A DNA stretch of 37,683 nucleotides, from positions 574,043-611,725 of the forward strand of contig CP070684.1 in NCBI GenBank assembly GCA_020352775.1, written 5' to 3'. Shown here piece by piece: positions 30,655-37,683 of this stretch. The stretch is from Candidatus Omnitrophota bacterium. GTDB lineage: Bacteria; Omnitrophota; Gorgyraeia; Duberdicusellales; 4484-171. The number at the start of each line of letters is the position of its first letter. Position 1 is the stretch's first letter. The position numbers and the translations under genes are program-made. Below the pieces are notes generated by a model. The model did no database searches and had not been told where the DNA came from. It worked only from the letters and a program-made list of their open reading frames with translations.

Positions 30655-32193
30655 ATGTTTAGAAAAACCATAAAAGATACTACTACCGTAACCCTGGGTA
30701 CACTGGTTTCACGTCTGTTGGGGTTTGTGCGTGATGTGTTGGTTGCTAAGTTTTTCGGCACCTCCAACCTCCTTGAGGCATTTATTGTGGCTTTTCGCCT
30801 GCCCAATCTTTTTCGCAGCATCTTTGCGGAAGGTTTTGCTGATTCAGTCGCCACTCCGGTACTGTCAGAATATAGAAAGGAAAAAGATAAGCTTTTTGAA
30901 ATCGGCAATCATCTTCTTTCAATCTTTATGGTTGCACTCTTGGTATTTACTTTTTTGGGCATCGCGCTAAGTAAATACCTGGTTTTAATCATTGCTCCGG
31001 GATTTATTGCCAACCCGGCAAAATTTGAGCTGGCAGTATCATTTACCCGCATTACTTTTATTTACCTTTTTCTTATCGGGTTTTCAGTTAACTCTACTGC
31101 TATTCTATGCGCTTTAAAGAGATTCTTTATTTTTGCCATAAACCCCGCATTTCTTAATATTTCGTTTATCATCGGGATTATATTCTTTCAGCGTTATCTT
31201 CATAATTACATCTTGGTAGCCTGTGTGTTGGTAGCAGGTCTTTTACAAATGACTTTTTCTCTTATTTCTCTTAAAAAAGTGGGATTTAATTTGCGCTTTA
31301 ATTTGGGGCGGGCCCTAAAAAACAGTGTGGTTGTGCGCATGGTGAAATTGTTTATTCCCCGTATTTGGTCTAGTGCCGTGTATCATCTTAGTGTGTGGAT
31401 TGATACGGTATTTTCATCTCTTACTGCGATTGTGGGCAGCGGAGCTTTGGCTGCGATTTATTATGGAAATCGCCTCATTCAATTCCCTTTTGCTCTTATT
31501 GCGCTGTCCATATCACGCGTGGCAGTAGTAGATTTGTCAGTTTATCACAAAGAAGGAAAGATAGATGATTTTAAAAGGCTTTTTGTGTTTTCTTTTCAAA
31601 ATATCGTATTTTTTATTGTACCGGTTTGTTTTCTTTTTATGTTTTTATCAGAAGGAATCCTTGAAGTGCTTTTTAAAAGGGGAGCATTTGATCTTGCATC
31701 TTTAAAAATAACCTCATCAGTTCTTTTTTTCTATTCCTTCGGGCTTTTCTTCTTCTGCACCGTAAAGCTTTTGGTGCACTCTTTTTACTCTTTAAAGGAT
31801 ACGGTCACTCCTGCTAAAACCGCCACCATCTCACTTTTCGTAAACGCCGCTCTTAGTGCCGCTCTTATGTTTCCTTTAAAAATCGCAGGGGTAGCCCTAG
31901 GGAGTAGTCTGGCAGCACTTTTTAATTGCGTGCTTCTCTACAGAGTTCTTGTAAGAAAAATCGGTCCCATGGATTGGAAAGAAACAAAAAAACAACTTAT
32001 AAAAGTAATAGTTTTAAGTATCGCGCTGGGTTTTCTTTCTCGTATCCTGTGGGAGGTGCTTTTATGCTCTAAGTATTTGAAATTAGGCATTATCGCCCTT
32101 ATCTGGTGTGCTGTATTTTCTATCGTGGGTAATTACCTTGGTTTTAAACAGATTCGTTACGTAAAAGAATTAATTTTAAAACGAAAGAAGTAA
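30655..32193 (+). CDS. murJ: Lipid II flippase MurJ
   Basis: A 512-residue polytopic membrane protein of the MOP superfamily that flips lipid II for peptidoglycan synthesis. The opening TVTLGTLVSRLLGFVRDVLVAKFFG and the LPNLFRSIFAEGFADSVATPVLSEY segment are hallmarks of MurJ/MviN. The C-terminal half contains the SFYSLKDTVTPAK motif. About 14 hydrophobic segments are visible. It starts 73 nt from the divergent rpsT start codon, with no Shine-Dalgarno. Its stop shares one base with the uvrC start (TAATG), so uvrC is translated by coupling. Confidence 0.95.
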   Translation: MFRKTIKDTTTVTLGTLVSRLLGFVRDVLVAKFFGTSNLLEAFIVAFRLPNLFRSIFAEGFADSVATPVLSEYRKEKDKLFEIGNHLLSIFMVALLVFTFLGIALSKYLVLIIAPGFIANPAKFELAVSFTRITFIYLFLIGFSVNSTAILCALKRFFIFAINPAFLNISFIIGIIFFQRYLHNYILVACVLVAGLLQMTFSLISLKKVGFNLRFNLGRALKNSVVVRMVKLFIPRIWSSAVYHLSVWIDTVFSSLTAIVGSGALAAIYYGNRLIQFPFALIALSISRVAVVDLSVYHKEGKIDDFKRLFVFSFQNIVFFIVPVCFLFMFLSEGILEVLFKRGAFDLASLKITSSVLFFYSFGLFFFCTVKLLVHSFYSLKDTVTPAKTATISLFVNAALSAALMFPLKIAGVALGSSLAALFNCVLLYRVLVRKIGPMDWKETKKQLIKVIVLSIALGFLSRILWEVLLCSKYLKLGIIALIWCAVFSIVGNYLGFKQIRYVKELILKRKK

Positions 32194-33431
32194 TGGCAAA
32201 TCTTAAGGAGAAAATAAAAAAATTACCCCTCACAGCAGGGGTGTATATCATGAAATCAAAGAAGGGCGAAGTTCTTTATGTGGGCAAAGCCTCTTCTTTA
32301 AGAAAAAGAGTAGTCAGCTATTTTAGGAGAGGGCGCTCACGAAAGACCGAGATTCTGGTAGATAAAATCGCAGATATTGATTTTATTGAGTGTGAATCAG
32401 AGGCTCAGGCTTTAATTTTAGAGGCATCGCTCATAAAAGAGAAGATGCCTAAATATAACATTGCTTTGCGGGATGATAAAAGTTATCCTTATGTAGAGAT
32501 TACCAAAGAAAAATTTCCACGCCTTAGGGTTTCGCGGCCAAAGGGAAAAACTAAAAGTATGCTTTTTGGACCATACCCTAATGCAGGGCTTCTAAAGATG
32601 GCGTTAAAGATGATTCGAAGAATTTTTCCTTATTGTTCTTGTAGGAGGTGGCCCAAGAGTGCTTGCCTTTTTTATCATCTCAATCTTTGTCCAGGTCCTT
32701 GCATCGGGGCTGTTTTGGAATCTGAATATAGAGAAAACATTGAGGGGATTTGTAAAGTATTGAAAGGAGAACGAAAAGAATTAATAGAAGATCTTGAGCA
32801 GAAAATGAAGGAGTTTTCGCGTAAAAATAAATTTGAAGAAGCTGCTCTACTGCGCGATAAAATTTTGGCGATTCGCAATCTCTACCGTGGCAGAGGAAAA
32901 ATGCATGAGCTTCTTTTTTTAAAAGATGTAGTGGGCCTTGCGCATCCTCCTTTGGTGATTGAGGCTATTGATATTTCTTCTTTGAGCGGAGGAGGTGCGG
33001 CAGGCTCAGTGGTAGTGTTTAGGAATGCAATCCCAGATAAAAACAGTTACCGTCGCTATCGCATAAAAGAAGCCCGGTCCCGCGATGATTATGCCATGAT
33101 TGCAGAGGTGGTGAGAAGAAGATATTCAAGACTCCTAGAGGAGAAGAAAAAATTACCCGATTTAATTCTTATTGATGGTGGCAAGGGGCATGTAGAGAGA
33201 GCAAAGATTGAATTGGATAGACTGGGGGTTTCAGTAGCGGTTATAGGAATTGCCAAGCGAAATGAAGAATTATGGTTTCCTAAGGGTGCGGGTAAAAAAG
33301 AACGATTGGTTATTCCTAAAGATGACCCCAGTTTACATCTTATTCAGAGAATAAGAGATGAGGCACATCGTTTTGCCCACAAATATCATCTTTTGTGTCG
33401 CAAAAAGAAAATGACAGAAAAAAATGACTGA
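32193..33431 (+). CDS. uvrC: Short UvrC-type excinuclease subunit lacking the linker and HhH region
   Basis: A 412-residue UvrC homologue; E. coli UvrC has 610. The N-terminal GIY-YIG nuclease (GVYIMKSKKGEVLYVGKA, then ECESEAQALILEASLIKE), a Cys-rich segment (CSC, SAC, NLCPGPC, probable Fe-S ligands) and the UVR helix pair near residues 196-230 are present. The C-terminal RNase H-like nuclease keeps its acidic residues and His (AIDISSLSGG, SRDDYAMI, IDGGKGH, RDEAHRFA). About 140 residues between UVR and the second nuclease are missing. The chain ends about 20 residues after RDEAHRFA, so the C-terminal tandem HhH domain is absent. It overlaps murJ by 1 nt and the alkyltransferase by 8 nt. Confidence 0.88.
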   Translation: MANLKEKIKKLPLTAGVYIMKSKKGEVLYVGKASSLRKRVVSYFRRGRSRKTEILVDKIADIDFIECESEAQALILEASLIKEKMPKYNIALRDDKSYPYVEITKEKFPRLRVSRPKGKTKSMLFGPYPNAGLLKMALKMIRRIFPYCSCRRWPKSACLFYHLNLCPGPCIGAVLESEYRENIEGICKVLKGERKELIEDLEQKMKEFSRKNKFEEAALLRDKILAIRNLYRGRGKMHELLFLKDVVGLAHPPLVIEAIDISSLSGGGAAGSVVVFRNAIPDKNSYRRYRIKEARSRDDYAMIAEVVRRRYSRLLEEKKKLPDLILIDGGKGHVERAKIELDRLGVSVAVIGIAKRNEELWFPKGAGKKERLVIPKDDPSLHLIQRIRDEAHRFAHKYHLLCRKKKMTEKND

Positions 33432-33693
33432 GTTTGAGAAAAAAGTTCTTAAAGAAGTAGCCAAAATACCATTGGGCCAGGTACGTACCTATAAATGGGT
33501 AGCAAAAAAAGCAGGCAGGCCCAGGGCCTGGAGAGCGGTTGCAAATGCATTAAAGAAAAATCCTTATCCACTTCTTGTGCCTTGCCATCGGGTGGTCAAG
33601 TCTTCAAACGATTTGGGGGGTTACAATTTGGGCCGTGAGCTTAAACAGGAACTAATAAATTTAGAGAAAAAAATAAAGGATGTGATACAATAG
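33424..33693 (+). CDS. Minimal O6-alkylguanine-DNA alkyltransferase domain
   Basis: An 89-residue protein consisting only of the DNA-binding and active-site domain of Ogt/MGMT. The acceptor cysteine is present (C54 in PCHRVV), as are the upstream GQVRTYKWVA helix, RAVANALKKNP with its Asn, and the LGGYNLG segment. Stand-alone proteins of this size are usually alkyltransferase-like (ATL) proteins with Trp in place of Cys; here Cys predicts true dealkylation. It overlaps uvrC by 8 nt, so the two are translated together. That links alkylation damage sensing with excision repair, as known for ATL proteins. An overlap start removes the need for a Shine-Dalgarno. Confidence 0.88.
   Translation: MTEFEKKVLKEVAKIPLGQVRTYKWVAKKAGRPRAWRAVANALKKNPYPLLVPCHRVVKSSNDLGGYNLGRELKQELINLEKKIKDVIQ
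33683..33691 (+). promoter_or_regulatory. Possible extended -10 promoter of prfB
   Basis: TGATACAAT at 33683-33691 fits an extended -10 box (TGnTACAAT), lying at the end of the alkyltransferase gene and 25 nt before the prfB ATG. No -35 box is seen. prfB has no Shine-Dalgarno. Confidence 0.35.
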
Positions 33694-33716
33694 AAAATCA
33701 AAATAGACAAAGACTT

Positions 33717-34805
33717 ATGCTTGAAGATATTAATAATAAATTAAAGGATTTAGAGGCTAGCATAAACAATTTTCGTATTTCTTTAAAGATTGAAGAGAAA
33801 CGAAAGGCAATGGGAGAGCTGCAACTTAAGATGTCTGAGCCTGGCTTCTGGCAGGATCAAAAGAAAGCTTCAGAGATAGTGGCGCAGTTGAAGGATTTAA
33901 AGAGCGATGTGGAGGAGTGGGATGGCCTTTATCAAAAACTACAAGCACTAAAAGAGCTGGTTGCGCTTTCCGATACTTCTTATGAGAAAGATATCATGCA
34001 GGAGACAGCGGATTTAGATAATAGCATCGAAAGCTTGCGTTTAAAGATCCTATTTTCTGGCAGATTCGATGATGCCAATGCCATTGTGGAAATTAATTCC
34101 GGAGCCGGCGGCACTGAGGCCTGTGATTGGGCAAGCATGCTTTTTAGGATGTATTTTCGCTGGGCAGAAGAGAAAAAATTCAAACTCAAAGTGCTTAATG
34201 AGGTAAGGGGAGAAGAGGCCGGGATAAAAAATATTACTTTTTTTGTTGAAGGAAGGAGAGCGTTCGGACTGCTTAGGTCCGAAAAAGGAGTGCACCGGCT
34301 GGTAAGGATTTCACCTTTTGATGCCAGCCGCAGACGTCATACTTCTTTTGCTTCGGTTGATGTGCTGCCGGAGATCAAAGAGGATATTGATATCGAGATA
34401 AAACCAGAAGAGATAAGAGTCGATACTTATCGCGCTTCCGGTGCCGGGGGTCAGCATGTAAATGTTACGGATTCGGCAGTAAGGATTACGCATTTTCCTA
34501 CTGGGATTGTGGTAAGTTGTCAAAATGAGCGTTCTCAGCATCAGAACAAATATAGTGCGCTCAGGGTCCTGAAGGCAAAATTGTATGAGATTAAAGAAGA
34601 GGAGAAGAGAAAAGAGCTGGAAAAGATTTCCGGAACTAAACGTAAGATTGAATGGGGTTCTCAAATCCGTTCTTATGTTCTTCACCCTTATCTTTTGGTG
34701 AAAGATCATCGCACCAATACCGAAGTTGGTAATGCTAAGGGAGTGCTGGATGGAAAAATTGATGAATTTATTTATGCTTATTTAAAACTAATGAGCCAAG
34801 AATAG
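33717..34805 (+). CDS. prfB: Peptide chain release factor 2
   Basis: RF2 recognises UAA and UGA and triggers peptide release. The 362-residue protein has the RF2 stop-codon motif SPF (in RISPFDASRRRHTS, near residue 198) and the universal GGQ (GAGGQHVN, near residue 243). Many bacteria control prfB with a +1 frameshift at an early UGA. Here the whole gene is one open frame beginning MLEDINNKL, with no in-frame UGA, so that autoregulation is absent. Its stop is 2 nt before secA, suggesting coupled translation. Confidence 0.95.
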   Translation: MLEDINNKLKDLEASINNFRISLKIEEKRKAMGELQLKMSEPGFWQDQKKASEIVAQLKDLKSDVEEWDGLYQKLQALKELVALSDTSYEKDIMQETADLDNSIESLRLKILFSGRFDDANAIVEINSGAGGTEACDWASMLFRMYFRWAEEKKFKLKVLNEVRGEEAGIKNITFFVEGRRAFGLLRSEKGVHRLVRISPFDASRRRHTSFASVDVLPEIKEDIDIEIKPEEIRVDTYRASGAGGQHVNVTDSAVRITHFPTGIVVSCQNERSQHQNKYSALRVLKAKLYEIKEEEKRKELEKISGTKRKIEWGSQIRSYVLHPYLLVKDHRTNTEVGNAKGVLDGKIDEFIYAYLKLMSQE

Positions 34806-34807
34806 TT

Positions 34808-37683
34808 ATGTTTAAGAATTTTCTCCTTAAAAAATGTGAGAAAAAAATTAATTCTTTAAAGCCGGCGGTAAATATCGCTCTTAATAGAGAGATTCCCACC
34901 CCTTCTTTGAGTGAAATTGCTTCTTTAGCGGGTATTGTAAGCAAAGTCAATTCTTTTGAAGAAGAGTTAAAAACCAAACCCGATAATTTCTTTAAAGAAA
35001 AGACAGCTGAGTTTAGAAAAATGGTTATGGAAAAAAGCGCCGCATTAGAAGGTCAGGAACAAAAAGAAGTAGTTGAGGGGGTTTTAGATGAGATTCTTCC
35101 CTTTTATTTTGCGATGGTGCGCGAAGCTGCCCGAAGAACTGTTAGGATGCGTCATTTTGATGTGCAGATTTTAGGAGGAGTAGTGCTGCATAAAAATAAA
35201 ATCGCAGAGATGGTTACCGGTGAAGGTAAAACCCTGGTAGCTACCCTAGCTGCCTCATTAAATGCATTAGCACAGAAAGGCGTGCATATCGTGACGGTAA
35301 ATGATTATCTGGCCAGACGTGACCGGGAATGGATGGGTCCTATTTATGAATTCCTGGGATTTTCAGTAGGCGTGATTCAGCAGGATATGGAAAAAGAAGA
35401 GAGGAGAGCAGCTTACCGCTGTGATATTACCTACGGCACTAATAATGAATTTGGTTTTGATTATTTAAGAGATAACATGGGTGTGCGCCCTGAGGATATG
35501 GTGCAGCGGGGTCATTTTTATGCTATTGTAGATGAAGTCGATTCAATTCTTGTTGATGAGGCACGCACTCCCCTTATTATTTCTGGTCCGGCAGAAGTTT
35601 CAATCCAGAAATATTACCTCGCAGATAGAGTAGCGCGCCAGCTCAGCACCAAGTGTATTATTCAGAGTTTTGACAATAAAGAAGGGACAGTCACGATTAA
35701 GAATCTTGACGGCAGCGAAGTAAAGATGGCGCCCCAAGATTTAGAAGAAAAGTTTGATGCTATTGTGGAAGAGAAAACCCATCACGCTTTCCTTACCCAG
35801 CAAGGAGAAAAAAGGTGCGAGAAGCTTTTAGGGATTTCAAGTTTAGCAGAGGATATGCCGGATAAATTTTCTAATCCCTGGCTTCATTATGTCACTCAAT
35901 CTTTAAGGGCGCATAATCTTTTTCGCGCTGACAGAGAATATATCGTTAAGGAAGGTAAAGTTATGATTGTAGATGAGTTTACCGGCAGACTTATGTCCGG
36001 CAGGCGCTGGTCTGACGGCCTGCATCAGGCAGTTGAAGCCAAGGAGGGCTTAAAAATACAGGAAGAAAGTCAAACCCTGGCCACCGTAACCTTACAAAAT
36101 TATTTTCGAATGTATACAAAGCTTGCCGGCATGACCGGAACCGCATACACTGAAGCAAATGAATTCAAACATATTTACGGATTAGATGTAATTGCTATTC
36201 CCACTAATTGTCTCCTCATACGAACCAATCATCCTGACAGGATTTATAAGACCAAAAAAGGAAAATTTGAGCAGGTAGTGAGCGAGATCCAAGAGCTTTA
36301 CGAAACAAAAAGACCGATATTGGTAGGTACGATTTCAATTGAAGACTCAGAAGAGATTTCATTTTTACTTAATAAAAAGGGTATTGCGCATAACGTGCTC
36401 AATGCCAAATACCACGAAAAAGAAGCGCACATTGTTGCTCAGGCCGGAAGATTAGGCCAGGTTACTATTTCAACCAATATGGCCGGAAGAGGTACTGATA
36501 TTATCCTGGGAGGAAACGCTGATTATTTTATTAAGGATATTTTGGCCAAGAATAATATCAGCCCTGAGGACCCCTCATATGTTGCACAGTATCAAAAGCT
36601 TTATGATCAGTATAAAGATAAGTTTGGGGAGGAACATAAAAAAGTAGTGGAGTTAGGAGGCTTACACGTTATTGGCACTCAGCGCCATGAGGCACGCCGC
36701 ATTGATAATCAGCTGCGCGGTCGAAGCGGACGCCAGGGTGATCCGGGTTCATCCCGTTTCTATGTATCTTTGGAAGATGATTTAATGCGTCTTTTTGGTT
36801 CCGAGAGGATTTACTTTTTGATGGATAAGCTTGGATTTCCTGAGGATGAACCTATTGAGCACGGATTGGTGAGCCGTTCCCTTGAGATTGCGCAAAGGAG
36901 AGTAGAAGGGCATAACTTTGAGATACGAAAGAATCTTCTTGAGTATGATAACGTGATGAATAAGCAGAGAGAAGTGATTTATAATCAGCGTAGCAGTGTG
37001 CTTGCCAAAGAAAGTATTCGCGAAGAGATACTTGAGATGATTGATGAAATTATTGAAAAGAATATCCCTCTTTATTTTGAAGAGGAAAGAAATGTCCTGG
37101 GACTCGCGCACTGGCTAAAAGTAGCATTTGAATTAGAAGTTTTGCCTCAAGAGATAGGAGAGCTAGAGACGCAAGAAATTATAGATTTAGTTAAACAAAA
37201 AGTGTATGCAATGCTTGATGAGAGAGATAAACAATTTGGTAAAGAAAGAGTAGCTCAAATTGAAAAGATGGCAGCATTATGGGTTATCGATTCCCGCTGG
37301 AAGGAAAACTTGTTAATTATGGATTCTTTGAGAGAAGGGATTCACTTAAGAGGTTATGCGCATACCGAACCATTAGTGGAATACCAGAAAGAGTCTTATG
37401 CCGCTTTTCAAGAAATGGTTGGTGTTATAAAAGAAGGAATTGTGGAGATGGTATTTAAAGCTAAAATCGCGCTTCCTAAAGAGGAAGCCGGTGTATTTGC
37501 CAGCGCCCCGAAAAGTTTTGTCCATTCTCAGTATTCTTCTTTACAAAAAGGAGAGCGTCCACCAGAAACTGAAGGAGAACAACCGCCTTCTGTTCCCAAA
37601 GCCCCCCTTAAGCATGAAGGTAAAAAAGTAGGCAGAAATGATCCTTGTCCTTGCGGAAGCGGGAAAAAATATAAGAAGTGCTG
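34808..37683 (+). CDS. secA: Preprotein translocase ATPase SecA (3' end cut by window)
   Basis: The motor of Sec protein export. The frame is open from ATG 34808 to the window end (958 codons plus two bases), so only the last few codons are missing. Walker A is TGEGKT, motif II is DEVDSILVDEARTP, and the RNTGTD-like motif is NMAGRGTDI. The preprotein cross-linking domain, GLHVIGTQRHEARRIDNQLRGRSGRQGDPG-type region, helical scaffold and a proline-rich linker follow in order. The window ends in the zinc-binding SEC-C motif (CPCGSGKKYKKC plus TG, probably a further Cys). SEC-C binds SecB or ribosomes in relatives. It starts 2 nt after prfB without a Shine-Dalgarno. Confidence 0.96.
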   Translation, partial: MFKNFLLKKCEKKINSLKPAVNIALNREIPTPSLSEIASLAGIVSKVNSFEEELKTKPDNFFKEKTAEFRKMVMEKSAALEGQEQKEVVEGVLDEILPFYFAMVREAARRTVRMRHFDVQILGGVVLHKNKIAEMVTGEGKTLVATLAASLNALAQKGVHIVTVNDYLARRDREWMGPIYEFLGFSVGVIQQDMEKEERRAAYRCDITYGTNNEFGFDYLRDNMGVRPEDMVQRGHFYAIVDEVDSILVDEARTPLIISGPAEVSIQKYYLADRVARQLSTKCIIQSFDNKEGTVTIKNLDGSEVKMAPQDLEEKFDAIVEEKTHHAFLTQQGEKRCEKLLGISSLAEDMPDKFSNPWLHYVTQSLRAHNLFRADREYIVKEGKVMIVDEFTGRLMSGRRWSDGLHQAVEAKEGLKIQEESQTLATVTLQNYFRMYTKLAGMTGTAYTEANEFKHIYGLDVIAIPTNCLLIRTNHPDRIYKTKKGKFEQVVSEIQELYETKRPILVGTISIEDSEEISFLLNKKGIAHNVLNAKYHEKEAHIVAQAGRLGQVTISTNMAGRGTDIILGGNADYFIKDILAKNNISPEDPSYVAQYQKLYDQYKDKFGEEHKKVVELGGLHVIGTQRHEARRIDNQLRGRSGRQGDPGSSRFYVSLEDDLMRLFGSERIYFLMDKLGFPEDEPIEHGLVSRSLEIAQRRVEGHNFEIRKNLLEYDNVMNKQREVIYNQRSSVLAKESIREEILEMIDEIIEKNIPLYFEEERNVLGLAHWLKVAFELEVLPQEIGELETQEIIDLVKQKVYAMLDERDKQFGKERVAQIEKMAALWVIDSRWKENLLIMDSLREGIHLRGYAHTEPLVEYQKESYAAFQEMVGVIKEGIVEMVFKAKIALPKEEAGVFASAPKSFVHSQYSSLQKGERPPETEGEQPPSVPKAPLKHEGKKVGRNDPCPCGSGKKYKKC

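Noticed and set aside
33717-33800. Programmed frameshift in prfB
   Set aside because: The gene is a single uninterrupted frame from its ATG with no early in-frame UGA.

Overview
The window looks like a chromosomal segment of a Gram-negative bacterium. It carries BamD-like and LptE-like outer-membrane genes, a secretin, MurJ and several lipoproteins. GC content is low to moderate, coding density is very high, and almost every gene is intact. The gene set suggests an uncultured lineage such as Candidatus Omnitrophota or a PVC relative. The suggestive features are a PilM-PilN fusion, a GspB-like protein starting MSIIYEALKK, a bacterial Ski2-like helicase and a mixed type IV pilus/type II secretion cluster. 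That placement is inference from gene content, not a database match. I see no insertion sequence, prophage, CRISPR array or transferred island. No gene-free stretch exceeds 300 bases.

Left part (1-9650): gpsA; a tRNA-Pro(GGG) with its own consensus promoter; then a tightly packed run pilZ-hom-thrC-argS-recJ. Convergent to recJ on the minus strand are rpmB and a Ski2-like helicase. The end of rpmB overlaps the end of recJ by 27 nt.

Centre (9800-22140): a nearly complete type IV filament machine. In order it encodes a receiver-only response regulator, the PilB/GspE ATPase, the PilC/GspF platform, and a major pilin with its own promoter and terminator. It continues with a FimT/GspH, PilV/GspI, PilW/GspJ, PilX/GspK series of minor pilins, a PilM-PilN fusion, PilO, a PilP/GspC-like protein, the secretin, an ExeA/GspA ATPase and a GspB-like partner. 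A strong terminator closes the block. No retraction ATPase (PilT) or prepilin peptidase lies in the window.

Right part (22160-37683): tRNA-Leu(CAA) on the minus strand, facing a divergent tRNA-Ala(GGC). Then a coiled-coil/peptidoglycan-binding lipoprotein, nfo, leuS, and the DNA-uptake genes comEA and comEC, which may work with the pilus as a competence system. These are followed by a BamD-like lipoprotein, LptE, a short HolA-like protein, rpsT (minus strand), murJ, a shortened uvrC, a minimal O6-alkylguanine alkyltransferase, prfB and secA. The window ends inside the SEC-C motif of secA, a few codons before its stop.

Most notable: (i) several transcription starts have a consensus -10 box only 7-11 nt before the ATG and no Shine-Dalgarno sequence, which predicts leaderless mRNAs; the clearest case is the bamD-like gene. 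(ii) The pilus locus has a fused PilM-PilN, two pilins with Ser instead of Gly before the cleavage site, and a PilX/GspK-like protein with a repetitive beta-solenoid-like tail. (iii) A UvrC lacking its linker and HhH region is translationally coupled to a stand-alone alkyltransferase domain that keeps its reactive Cys.
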